64,000 bases of DNA from JBCBSS01 sp039819065. Its GTDB lineage: Bacteria; Bacteroidota; Bacteroidia; Cytophagales; Cyclobacteriaceae. The notes under the pieces are model-generated. The model had not been told where the DNA came from and searched no databases. It saw only the letters and a list, made by a program, of their open reading frames with translations. Of the stretch, positions 44,178 to 52,043 are shown in pieces (position 1 is the stretch's first letter; each line of letters opens with the position of its first letter). Position numbers and translations under genes: made by a program. Location: the NCBI GenBank assembly GCA_039819065.1, contig JBCBSS010000010.1:25962-89961 (forward strand), written 5' to 3'.

Positions 44178-45127
44178 AAACTAAAACACTTCATATTCTC
44201 AATGGCGATGGCACGGCGTATGGGTTCAAGGATGCTGGTATAAGTGGAGATGTAGCCATTTGGCGTGAAACATTATGCTCCGGCCCCGTTAATGAGCCTT
44301 TTGCCAGCCCAGAGTTCTGGGCGATGAGGGCTTTCTACCTGGATAAGACATACTCCGACCTTTTCGACGGGGAAAAGCTACCAGACTATAATAAACTGGT
44401 TGTAAGGGAGTTTGAGAAAATTCAAAAGTTCAGGGAATATGATGAAGTGATTCTTTGGTTTGAGCATGATCTGTTCTGCCAGGTCAATTTATTGGCGCTA
44501 CTAGCTTGGTTTGCAGAGCAGGATATGGGGACCACACAGTTGAGCCTGATTTGCATTGAATGTCACCCTAAGTATCCCAAATTCAAAGGATTGGGTGAGC
44601 TAGCACCAGAAGATTTCATCCCGCTATTCAAACATAAAGAAGACCTAACAGCTAAAACTTTGAAGTTCGCGAAAAGTAAGTGGAAGTCTTACTGTTCTCC
44701 AGACCTAGCTGGATTAATGGATGATATGGAACTGGCCACGGTGTATAAATTGCCTTTTCTAGAAAGGGCCATGGCGATGCATTTGCTAAGGTTTCCATCA
44801 CTAGAGAACGGGCTTACTGTCCCTGAAATAGGGCTGATGCAAATGCTCAAAAGAGAGCCAAAAACTGGTAGACAGGTAGTTGGAGAGGCTTTGAGAGAAG
44901 ATAGATTATTCGGGTATGGTGATTTGGAATATTTCAAATTATTGAAAAGGCTCAAGCCTTTGATGGAGGATACAGAAGTAAAATATATCAATGATCTCGG
45001 GGAAAAAGTATTGGAAGGGGATCAAGATTTTTTAGATATCAATAAGGAGAATATCTGGATTGGCGGAGCCTCTAATCAGGCTTATCGCTGGAGCATTAAA
45101 GAGAAAAGGCTCGTCCCGCGTAAGTAG
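44174..45127 (+). CDS. DUF1835 protein
   Basis: Conserved protein of 317 residues. The N-terminal LHILNGDGTAYGFKDAGISG (about 6-25) followed by IWRETLCSGPV is the DUF1835 signature, and the middle part (VILWFEHDLFCQVNLLALLA) also fits. The C-terminal half (from about 190, LAGLMDDMELATVYKLPFLERAM) resembles DUF3658-type regions. No catalytic function is known. A 4-nt overlap with kdsB suggests coupling, but no LPS-related motif is visible. Confidence 0.75.
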   Translation: MKTKTLHILNGDGTAYGFKDAGISGDVAIWRETLCSGPVNEPFASPEFWAMRAFYLDKTYSDLFDGEKLPDYNKLVVREFEKIQKFREYDEVILWFEHDLFCQVNLLALLAWFAEQDMGTTQLSLICIECHPKYPKFKGLGELAPEDFIPLFKHKEDLTAKTLKFAKSKWKSYCSPDLAGLMDDMELATVYKLPFLERAMAMHLLRFPSLENGLTVPEIGLMQMLKREPKTGRQVVGEALREDRLFGYGDLEYFKLLKRLKPLMEDTEVKYINDLGEKVLEGDQDFLDINKENIWIGGASNQAYRWSIKEKRLVPRK

Positions 45128-45192
45128 TTGTCTACTGATCATATCAAAGCTTAATTCGGCGTTTCATAGATAATATATCTTGAAGTTCGATT

Positions 45193-46191
45193 TTGGCTTG
45201 GGGGCGTCATTCTCTATTTCTATTTTTAGCTACATTAAACATTCGACCAACTTTAACAATCATCAAATTGAAACTTGCTACGACTAGAACCCTATTGTTA
45301 CTAGTTATTGCGTCAAGCATCAGTGCAATAGATGCCATGGCTCAAAGGAACAATCGGGAAAAAAGTGACCAATTCTGGATTGGTTTCAGAGGAGGAATCA
45401 ACCTCACCCAAGCTACTCCTGAAGAGAAGTTTTATGTTTTCAGTCCTACGGACGGAAATAGCATCAGCAATTTTGACAAAACCTATGACAATTTCAGCCG
45501 AGTGGGCACGCAAGTAGGAATTATCATGAGCTATGAATTCATAGACAACATTTCTGTTACACTACAACCCACATACAGTGCTTACCGATTCGACTATGCT
45601 ACCAGCTTTTCCTGGGAAGACATAGAAAACCCGGACAGCAGACTGGACTTCTCCTACACACACGAACAGTCTTTCAGTTATTTGGAAATTCCGCTGATGT
45701 TCAGATATGACTTCATATTGGGTCAGTCCGGCCAACGATCAGGCAATAGCGCAAATTCGAACAAGAAAAGAGGGATAGAACAAGGTACTTGGGTGGCCTT
45801 CGCTCAAGCGGGAGGGTATTACGGCAGGTTGCTCCGAGCTGATAAAACCGTCACCACCCGCGGGGTAGATCAAGCTTCCGGTGGTGTAAACGAATTAGAT
45901 GTAATCGAACAGTCAGAAGGTATAGATGACCTGATTATTGATAGCAATGTTGGTGTTGTAGGCGGGCTGGGAATTGGATATACACTGGGTAATGCACGCA
46001 TCTCTTTTGAAGTGAACTACAAGTATGGACTCAACAACATTACCAATGAGGCCAACCGGTTTACCGAAGATAGGTTGTCAACGGGTGTATACGACGCGCT
46101 CGATAATATTCAGTTGAGCAATGTAGAAGCCTTTATAAGCTTTGTAATCCCAGTTAAATACATCACCTCCGGCAGGTTTAAAGCCCTTTAA
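45193..46191 (+). CDS. PorT-like outer-membrane beta-barrel protein
   Basis: Outer-membrane beta-barrel of the PorT/OMP_b-brl_2 kind that is very common in Bacteroidota. Aromatic-rich alternating strands run through the protein (FWIGFRGGINLTQ, VGIIMSYEFIDNISVTLQP, YLEIPLMFRYDF, ISFEVNYKYGLNNI) and it ends in a strand-like FVIPVKYITSGRF. The frame opens at TTG 45193, but TTG at 45268 is the likely start: it gives a proper signal peptide (KLATTRTLLLLVIASS to AMAQ) and fits a promoter at 45198-45228 lying inside the longer frame. It pairs with the next lipoprotein gene (11 bp). Confidence 0.8.
   Translation: MAWGRHSLFLFLATLNIRPTLTIIKLKLATTRTLLLLVIASSISAIDAMAQRNNREKSDQFWIGFRGGINLTQATPEEKFYVFSPTDGNSISNFDKTYDNFSRVGTQVGIIMSYEFIDNISVTLQPTYSAYRFDYATSFSWEDIENPDSRLDFSYTHEQSFSYLEIPLMFRYDFILGQSGQRSGNSANSNKKRGIEQGTWVAFAQAGGYYGRLLRADKTVTTRGVDQASGGVNELDVIEQSEGIDDLIIDSNVGVVGGLGIGYTLGNARISFEVNYKYGLNNITNEANRFTEDRLSTGVYDALDNIQLSNVEAFISFVIPVKYITSGRFKAL
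45198..45228 (+). promoter_or_regulatory. Candidate promoter for PorT-like gene
   Basis: TTG (45198-45200), a 20-bp spacer and TATTTTTA (45221-45228) match the Bacteroidota TTG-N19-TAnnTTTG promoter except for one extra spacer base and the last base. Transcription would start near 45235, after the first possible start codon of the gene. Confidence 0.4.
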
Positions 46192-46202
46192 ATCAAAGAA
46201 TC

Positions 46203-47417
46203 ATGTTTAGGAAAAGCATATATATATTATTAAGCTTATCTGCTTTCATATACTCTTGCGACATCGGCGATAATGAGGCTGACCCTAGTGACAGCTTTAC
46301 AAGAATATTCAACAATAGCGACTTTGGCGGTGCTTTCAGGCCATTAGATATAAAGCAAACTAGCGATAGCGGTTTCATCGTTCTTGGAGCCACAAACAGC
46401 GCTGCAGCAGCTTCTAATTCATTTGACAGGCCTTATGTACTCAAAGCAGATCGTTTTGGTGAATTTGAGTGGGCACGTACAGCTGATGAGCCTTTCGTCA
46501 ACCCGGTATCAAGCCTGATTGAAATAGGTGGTGAATTCTTCTTTGTCAGTATGGACGAGATCAGCCTTTTCGCCCATCTCATGAAAATAGACCTTGAGAC
46601 ACGACGGGTTTTCTCGGATCAGACCTACGCGAATATCACCTATCCACTGGCCGCGTCTCAAAGCGGCAAAGACAATGGTTTCTTCATCATGGGATACGAT
46701 CGTAACGATTTATCCACCATTATGAATCGGTTCAACAGTGACTTCTCGTCGGCCTGGAATGAGCCTGCCGAGTATTCCGTTTTTGAAGATGTAGAAGAGT
46801 CCATTGTTTCTCACTTGCTGCGCCGTCAGCCACTACCCTTTTTCACTGGGGAATTGGTTGATAGTGATGTTCTTTTCTTTAATGGGTTTAGGAACTTCAA
46901 TTTCTCTTTCAACTTCATCAATGCTTCTACCGGCGAGCGAATTGGTGGTGTTAATGGTATCCAAGATGATAGTGGTATCAGTGCCGCCACTCACCTTGGT
47001 GGTTCCGATCTAGCCCTTTCGCGCTTCAGCTTCGGCGATAACTTCATTCTACCCCGAAGAGATGTAAACCCATTAGGTAATGCTGAATCAAGCGACCTGG
47101 GAGGTAATCCATTTCCTGAATTGAACGATAACGCCAACGTGGTAGTAAAAACACTAGAAATAAATGGCAGCGAGTATACACTCTATGCGACTGATACAAG
47201 AAGTGGTCAAATCATTCTGATAGCCTATGATACCAGCGGCCAATTGATTGGTACTACTTTTCTAGGTAGAATCAACCCGGTTGAAATTGGCAATTTCATT
47301 ACCACTGGAGATGGTGGTTTAGCTGTGTTAGGTACAGTCTACGTAGCCGGTAGATTCCCAAGGATAACCATCTTCAAGTTTTCTGCAGAAGAACTTAACG
47401 ACATTCTAGGTATTTAA
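46203..47417 (+). CDS. Hypothetical lipoprotein with beta-propeller-like repeats
   Basis: Secreted lipoprotein of 404 residues. The signal peptide FRKSIYILLSLSAFIYSC gives a lipidated Cys19, followed by DIGDNEAD, an acidic start that may direct it to the cell surface. Repeated elements of the type QTSDSGFIVLGATN (about 56-69), SGKDNGFFIMGYD and TTGDGGLAVLGTVY recur through the chain, as in propeller-forming sensor or adhesion proteins. No catalytic residues recognised. It follows the PorT-like barrel by 11 bp, so the two may act together at the outer membrane. A terminator follows. Confidence 0.7.
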   Translation: MFRKSIYILLSLSAFIYSCDIGDNEADPSDSFTRIFNNSDFGGAFRPLDIKQTSDSGFIVLGATNSAAAASNSFDRPYVLKADRFGEFEWARTADEPFVNPVSSLIEIGGEFFFVSMDEISLFAHLMKIDLETRRVFSDQTYANITYPLAASQSGKDNGFFIMGYDRNDLSTIMNRFNSDFSSAWNEPAEYSVFEDVEESIVSHLLRRQPLPFFTGELVDSDVLFFNGFRNFNFSFNFINASTGERIGGVNGIQDDSGISAATHLGGSDLALSRFSFGDNFILPRRDVNPLGNAESSDLGGNPFPELNDNANVVVKTLEINGSEYTLYATDTRSGQIILIAYDTSGQLIGTTFLGRINPVEIGNFITTGDGGLAVLGTVYVAGRFPRITIFKFSAEELNDILGI

Positions 47418-47456
47418 GCGTCCGAAAACTTTATATACCAAAACCATAAAAACCAG

Positions 47457-47490
47457 AAAGGCTGGACATCATGTTCAGCCTTTTTCTTTT
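47457..47490 (+). terminator. Rho-independent terminator
   Basis: AAAGGCTGGACA and TGTTCAGCCTTT form a 12-bp stem with one mismatch around TCA, followed by TTCTTTT. It lies 40 bp after the lipoprotein stop and closes the barrel-lipoprotein unit. Confidence 0.85.
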
Positions 47491-47518
47491 GACCGGTAGC
47501 TTACCAAAGCTAAGCTGC

Positions 47519-47749
47519 CATTCAGAAGGAATCTTATTGGTTATATGGACAGTAAACCGAAGTAAAGTGGTTTTGGGCTCCAATCAGGCGCATTTGCCAC
47601 GGTACTTCAGCCCGTGGCCATTATGGAGCAGGTTATGGGGCTTTAGCCATTAAATTTGGATACAATGATATAAAGGTCGTGGAGTTCAATTGAGCTTTCC
47701 GAGACAGTTTGACCCTCACAATTGGCCAATAGGATTCTTCCAGAATGAC
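47519..47749. repeat. Repeat family copy A, inverted ends
   Basis: A 231-bp unit bounded by CATTCAGAAGGAATCTTATT at 47519-47538 (continuing GG) and an inverted, slightly diverged end at 47726-47749 (CCAATAGGATTC then GAATGAC). It contains a perfect GCCACGG/CCGTGGC hairpin (47596-47618), AAAGTGGTTTTGG (47564-47576), ATCAGGCGCATT (47583-47594) and ATGATATAAAGGTC (47665-47678), all of which recur in copy B. No coding capacity. Confidence 0.7.
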
Positions 47750-48145
47750 TTTAGTTTGGGTTTAATCCTGAGGAATCAGTTGCAAAGCTCCTTCTAGATT
47801 GGTATCTCCACCAACCTTAGTAAGGTATTTGTGTGTCGTGAAGACACGCCACAGGGCCACCGCATCTTTGTTCAATAATACCCATTGGAGACAACTCCAA
47901 CGAAGGTAGCCCAGGTACAACTAGCCAATCACCACGATTGAGCAGTTAAGATTTCCTCATTGTCCTTCTGAAAGAAACTTAGTCGCTCACGAAGCCATAC
48001 CAGTGGACAACCCACGACTTGGCATCGTGATACGTACTATACACTAAGTGTTACAGAACTAAAACCGACTTCTGCCAATAGGTTTCTTTCATAAGGAAAG
48101 TAGCTTTTGATTATCGGCTAAAGCCTCATCAAAAGCTCCACAGTA

Positions 48146-48168
48146 GCCACGGGCTAAAGCACCGTGGC
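48146..48168. repeat. Stand-alone GCCACGG hairpin
   Basis: GCCACGG (48146-48152) and CCGTGGC (48162-48168) form the same stem as the hairpin in copy A, with the loop GCTAAAGCA. It is 70 bp from copy B and is probably a further fragment of the family. Confidence 0.5.
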
Positions 48169-48215
48169 AACGCTTTTATTAGCTCAGTTGTAGTTCTCAC
48201 ATCAAATGAGGGCTA

Positions 48216-48389
48216 AAAGTGGTTTTGGCAGCGATCAGGCGCATTGGCTACGCGTCTTTAGCGCGTAGCACTATATGAGCCAATAAACTTGGGATGTAGA
48301 ATATTATGATATAAAGGTCATGCCATTCAACTAGATTATCTGATTAAATCGGTATTAGTCATTTGCCAATAAGATTCTTCCAGAATGAC
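48216..48389. repeat. Repeat family copy B
   Basis: Shares with copy A, in the same order and near-identical spacing, AAAGTGGTTTTGG (48216-48228), ATCAGGCGCATT (48234-48245), a hairpin at the same place with a different but compensated stem (GCTACGCG/CGCGTAGC, 48247-48269), ATGATATAAAGGTC (48306-48319) and the end CCAATAAGATTC...GAATGAC (48366-48389). The left inverted end is missing or degraded. Compensatory change in the hairpin suggests the fold matters. Confidence 0.65.
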
Positions 48390-48477
48390 CGGTTTGGTGG
48401 GATGATGTGGTGATGAGATGATGCTTTGATCAATTGATGGCATGGATAGTCGATAAATGATAAATCCAATACTGTTA

Positions 48478-48577
48478 GTCATTCAGAAGGAATCTTATTG
48501 GCTATGGAAAGCAAACTATTTTTAGTAAGTAGTGAACTTGTGATCATGCCGTTCAATTCAGTTTTCCGAAACAGTTT
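48478..48577. repeat. Repeat family copy C (partial)
   Basis: Begins with the same end sequence as copy A (48478-48501, GTCATTCAGAAGG then AATCTTATTGG), which is also inverted relative to the end of copy B. It then jumps to the 3' part of the unit, GTTCAATTCAGTTTTCCG through ACAGTTT (48551-48577), matching 47684-47710 of copy A. The middle section with the hairpin is deleted. Confidence 0.55.
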
Positions 48578-48655
48578 TCCCCTAACATAGTCGTCGCGAC
48601 AACCGCTTTCTTAGTGAATTTTTTATTTTTTGCTTCTTTTGTCAAACCTTGTTTT

Positions 48656-48663
48656 TATATTTG
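48656..48663 (+). promoter_or_regulatory. Candidate -7 element for nadM
   Basis: TATATTTG fits TAnnTTTG and lies 32 bp before the nadM ATG. A TTG occurs 14 bp upstream (48639-48641), closer than the ideal 19. The predicted transcript would start near 48670, just before the palindrome at 48676. Confidence 0.4.
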
Positions 48664-48675
48664 CGTATATATGAC

Positions 48676-48691
48676 ACAAATAGATATTTGT
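48676..48691. promoter_or_regulatory. Palindrome overlapping the nadM leader
   Basis: ACAAATAGATATTTGT is a perfect 7+7 palindrome around GA, ending 4 bp before the ATG of nadM. A repressor bound here would block transcription or translation initiation. No NAD-type regulator gene (NrtR, NiaR) is in the window, so the factor is unknown. Confidence 0.4.
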
Positions 48692-48695
48692 AACT

Positions 48696-49595
48696 ATGAA
48701 TAAAATCACCGGAGTTATCATCGCCAGATTTCAAACACCTTACTTACACGAAGGTCATACAGAGTTGATCGAGCAGGTCAATACCAAGCACAACAAGGTG
48801 ATCATCATTCTTGGTGTTGCTCCTCTTCTGGGCAGTCGACGAAGTCCCTACGATTTCCATACGCGTGAAAAGATGATCAAAAAGGCCTTCCCAGAAGTGG
48901 TTGTTTTGCCACTGGCCGATCACCCTAGTGATGATAGCTGGTCTTATAACCTGGATCAATTGCTCGCGGGTAACTTCCCCAATGAGGCTTTTCATTTGTA
49001 CGGTAGCCGAGACAGTTTCATTTCTTACTATTCTGGCAAGTTTGAAACTGTAGAACTCCCTCAAAAGGGTCAGTTCAATGCTTCTACCATCAGGGAAGAG
49101 CTAGCAGATAAAGTGAAAGACTCGGAGGACTTTAGGGCTGGTATTCTCTATGCCTATTACAACACCTATTCTAAAGTGTATCCCACAGTGGATGTGGCTG
49201 TATTTAAAGACAACAAGCAACAGATGCTACTAGGCAGGAAAGCCAACAGTCCAAAATGGCGGTTGATAGGCGGCTTTTCTGATCCCGAGGATGAAAACTT
49301 TGAGTTGGCGGCGCGTCGGGAGTTGAAGGAAGAATGTGGCGATATCGAAGTCAGCCCTATGCAATATGAAACCTCTATGCGCATTGACGATTGGCGATAC
49401 CGCAATGAAATGGATAAGATCATCACCACCCTTTTTAGCTGCGATCTATTGTATGGAAGCCCAGTGCCCAACGATGATATCGTAGCGGTGCAATGGTTCG
49501 CTGTTGAGGAGATCAAATCGATGGTTGAAAAGGATGAGGTAACACCAGAACATCACAAGCTGCTATCATTGCTAGCAGACAAGTATAACAAATGA
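48696..49595 (+). CDS. nadM: Bifunctional NMN adenylyltransferase / Nudix hydrolase
   Basis: Two-domain enzyme of NAD salvage. The N-terminal NadM domain (about 1-165) has the nucleotidyltransferase motifs GVIIARFQTPYLHEGHTELI (with xxGH) and ASTIREEL, and makes NAD from NMN and ATP. The C-terminal Nudix domain (about 170-299) carries GGFSDPEDENFELAARRELK followed by EECGDI, with one extra residue between the first Gly and Glu, and would hydrolyse ADP-ribose. The same fusion is known from cyanobacteria and others. It is 27 bp upstream of nadV, its functional partner. A palindrome overlaps the leader. Confidence 0.92.
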   Translation: MNKITGVIIARFQTPYLHEGHTELIEQVNTKHNKVIIILGVAPLLGSRRSPYDFHTREKMIKKAFPEVVVLPLADHPSDDSWSYNLDQLLAGNFPNEAFHLYGSRDSFISYYSGKFETVELPQKGQFNASTIREELADKVKDSEDFRAGILYAYYNTYSKVYPTVDVAVFKDNKQQMLLGRKANSPKWRLIGGFSDPEDENFELAARRELKEECGDIEVSPMQYETSMRIDDWRYRNEMDKIITTLFSCDLLYGSPVPNDDIVAVQWFAVEEIKSMVEKDEVTPEHHKLLSLLADKYNK

Positions 49596-49622
49596 TATAA
49601 AAATCTTTAAAATAGAACAGTC

Positions 49623-51056
49623 ATGAATAAGGAGAACTTAATATTACTGGCGGACGCGTATAAATACTCTCACCACAAACTATACTATCCTGGTACGACA
49701 AAAGTGTTTTCTTACCTTGAAAGTCGGGGTGGTAAATTTGATAATACAGTATTCTATGGACTTCAGTATTATTTGAAGACTTACCTGGAAGGACAAGCCT
49801 TCACCAAAGATGATATTGATGAGGCCGAGGAGTTTCTTAAGCAGGTCTTCGGCCGAGATGACGTTTTCGATAGAAGTAAGTTTGAGTACATTCTGGAAAA
49901 ATATGACGGAAAGCTACCTGTACGCATTAATGCCGTGCCAGAGGGTTCGGCCATCCCGACGGAGAATGTACTAATGACCATAGAAAATACCGATCCTAAC
50001 TGCTTTTGGCTTACCAACTTTCTAGAAACGTTGTTGATGCAGATATGGTATCCATGTACAGTGGCTACTATATCCAGAGAGGTAAAAAAGGTAGTCACTA
50101 AATACTATCAGGATACGGCTAGTGAAGCCTCTTTTGCGGGGATAAACTTTGTGCTCAATGACTTTGGTTTCCGTGGTGTCAGTTCGGTAGAAAGCGCAGG
50201 CCTTGGAGGAAGTGCTCACCTGATCAATTTCATGGGCAGCGATACGCTGGCTGGCTCCACATTTGCGAGGCGCTATTACAATTCAGATAAGGTGTTCGGC
50301 TTGTCTATACCGGCTACTGAGCACTCAATTTGTACACTTTTAGGCCAGGAAGGTGAAGTAGATATCTTCAAACATATTTTGGATACTTTCCCATCCGGTA
50401 TCATAGCATGTGTTTCTGATTCGTATGACATTTTCAAGGCCTGCGAAAGCTACTGGGGCGACGAACTGAAGGATCAAATACTGGAAAGGGACGGCACTTT
50501 GGTCATTCGCCCTGACTCTGGTGATCCGGTGATGACTTTGTTAAAAGTATTCGAAATACTATTTGACCGATTTGGTTTTGAAGTGAATGAGAAGGGTTTT
50601 AAAGTTTTGCCTCCTCAAGTAAAAGTCATTCAAGGCGATGGCATCAACTACGATTCTATCAATCAAATCTATGCTGCCCTTAAAGAAAATAGCATCAGTG
50701 CTGAAAACCTGGCGCTTGGCATGGGTGGTGCGCTGTTACAGAAACTAGACCGCGATACTCAAAAGTTTGCGTTGAAATGCTCATACGCTGAAATCAATGG
50801 CCAAGGGGTTGAGGTACGTAAATCACCCAAAGAAATAGACAGCGATGGCAACGTACAGGAGTCATTCAAAAAATCGAAGGGAGGCAGGCTGAAACTAGTC
50901 AATGTCAATGGGCAGTATAAAACGGTTAAGGAAGAAGAGTATCCGGACGAAAAAGATCTGTTGATACCGGTATTCGAGAATGGAGAAATATTAACATCGT
51001 CGAGTTTTGAAGAAATAAAAGAAAGAGCAAAAATTGAGGCTGAAGCTATCGCTTAG
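49623..51056 (+). CDS. nadV: Nicotinamide phosphoribosyltransferase
   Basis: Makes NMN from nicotinamide and PRPP, the first step of one-step nicotinamide salvage, and feeds NMN to nadM just upstream. The 477-residue length and motifs match the NAMPT family: LLADAYKYSHHKLYYPGT at the N-terminus, RVPATEHS-like SIPATEHSIC with the catalytic His (near 226), VIRPDSGDP, IQGDGINYDSINQI and LGMGGALLQKLDRDTQKFA. A terminator-like hairpin overlaps its last codons, so prs downstream may have its own expression. Confidence 0.95.
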   Translation: MNKENLILLADAYKYSHHKLYYPGTTKVFSYLESRGGKFDNTVFYGLQYYLKTYLEGQAFTKDDIDEAEEFLKQVFGRDDVFDRSKFEYILEKYDGKLPVRINAVPEGSAIPTENVLMTIENTDPNCFWLTNFLETLLMQIWYPCTVATISREVKKVVTKYYQDTASEASFAGINFVLNDFGFRGVSSVESAGLGGSAHLINFMGSDTLAGSTFARRYYNSDKVFGLSIPATEHSICTLLGQEGEVDIFKHILDTFPSGIIACVSDSYDIFKACESYWGDELKDQILERDGTLVIRPDSGDPVMTLLKVFEILFDRFGFEVNEKGFKVLPPQVKVIQGDGINYDSINQIYAALKENSISAENLALGMGGALLQKLDRDTQKFALKCSYAEINGQGVEVRKSPKEIDSDGNVQESFKKSKGGRLKLVNVNGQYKTVKEEEYPDEKDLLIPVFENGEILTSSSFEEIKERAKIEAEAIA

Positions 51057-51071
51057 CCTCAATCTTTTTTT
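51033..51071 (+). terminator. Rho-independent terminator overlapping end of nadV
   Basis: ATTGAGGCT (51033-51041) pairs perfectly with AGCCTCAAT (51055-51063) and is followed by CTTTTTTTA. The stem starts inside the nadV coding region. It separates nadM-nadV from prs, so readthrough would set how much PRPP synthetase is made from this message. Confidence 0.8.
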
Positions 51072-51098
51072 ATTTTAGGAACAACTAATGCAAGTACG

Positions 51099-52043
51099 AT
51101 GGATTCTAATTTCAAACTCTTTCATACCTCTAATTCTGCTAGTCTTACTGATACAGTTGCTTCAGTAATTGACAAAGAACCTGGTTTACTTTATGCCGAA
51201 AAATTCTCAGACGGAGAGGTGTTTGTGCGGTTCGAAGAATCGGTAAGGGGCAAGACGGTTTTCATTTTGGCACAAGCCAATATTCCCTACGAAAACCTTT
51301 TCGAGTTATTTATCGCCATAGATGCAGCGAGAAGGGCTTCAGCCAAAGAGATCATTTGTATTGTCCCTTATTTGCCCCATAGCAGACAAGAAAGGAAGGA
51401 TACCGAGCGAACATCCATAGCTTCGAGGTTGATTGCTGATTTCATTCAGCAGGCTGGCGCCAATCGGCTTATTACATTAGATCTGCACAGCAAGAGTATT
51501 GAAGGGTTCTTCAAGATACCGGTTGACCATCTTGAATCACACAACCTTTTCGTACAGCACATCGTGGAACACACGACCGAAGATCTATGTATTTGCAGCC
51601 CAGACTTTGGAGGTCTAAAGCGAATCAAAAAGTACAAAAAGATGCTGAACTGCGAAATGGCAGTAATCCACAAAGAGCGCTTACAGCCCAACCAAGTAGC
51701 CCACATGGAGATTATCGGCGATGTCAATGGTAAACACGTAGTGATTGTAGATGATATCATCGATACTGCCGGTACCCTATGCAAAGCTTCTGAGATCATT
51801 AAAGAAGCTGGCGCCAAATCTATCGTGGCTTATTGTACGCACGGATTACTTTCAGGTAACGCCATCGAGCGTATCGAAGATTCTGCATTGAATAAGGTAT
51901 ATATCACTGATTCGGTGAGCAACGATATTACTTCCAATAAAATAGAGAAGTTAAGCTGTGCCAATCTATTGGCTCAAGCCATTTCGGTACTGGTCAAAAA
52001 CAAAAGTATCAAAGACCTCAACGAAGACATCATCCATAGATGA
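51099..52043 (+). CDS. prs: Ribose-phosphate pyrophosphokinase
   Basis: Makes PRPP from ribose-5-phosphate and ATP; PRPP is the co-substrate of nadV, so the placement makes metabolic sense. The sequence has SDGEVFVRFEESVRGKTVFI, then IVPYLPHSRQERKDTERTSI, the catalytic DLHSKSIEGFF and the PRPP loop VVIVDDIIDTAGTLCKASEI (about 207-226). At 314 residues it is full length. The N-terminus (KLFHTSNSASLTDTVA) is divergent from housekeeping Prs, so it may be a dedicated paralogue for NAD salvage, with another prs elsewhere. Confidence 0.92.
   Translation: MDSNFKLFHTSNSASLTDTVASVIDKEPGLLYAEKFSDGEVFVRFEESVRGKTVFILAQANIPYENLFELFIAIDAARRASAKEIICIVPYLPHSRQERKDTERTSIASRLIADFIQQAGANRLITLDLHSKSIEGFFKIPVDHLESHNLFVQHIVEHTTEDLCICSPDFGGLKRIKKYKKMLNCEMAVIHKERLQPNQVAHMEIIGDVNGKHVVIVDDIIDTAGTLCKASEIIKEAGAKSIVAYCTHGLLSGNAIERIEDSALNKVYITDSVSNDITSNKIEKLSCANLLAQAISVLVKNKSIKDLNEDIIHR

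Larger units (their letters stand above)
47418..48695. other. 1.28-kb repeat-rich intergenic region
   Basis: No credible intact gene occupies this stretch. It begins with a terminator and then holds repeat copies A (47519-47749), B (48216-48389) and C (partial, 48478-48577), plus hairpins at 47596-47618, 48102-48137, 48146-48168 and 48247-48269. On the minus strand a short frame ending near 47774 reads RVFTTHKYLTKVGGDTNLEG, but it lacks a start and has a stop about 55 codons upstream, so it is at best a gene remnant. The last 100 bp carry the nadM promoter. Confidence 0.65.

Noticed and set aside
47418..48695. CRISPR array
   Set aside because: Repeats are few, diverged, of different lengths and irregularly spaced, with inverted ends; no cas genes are present.
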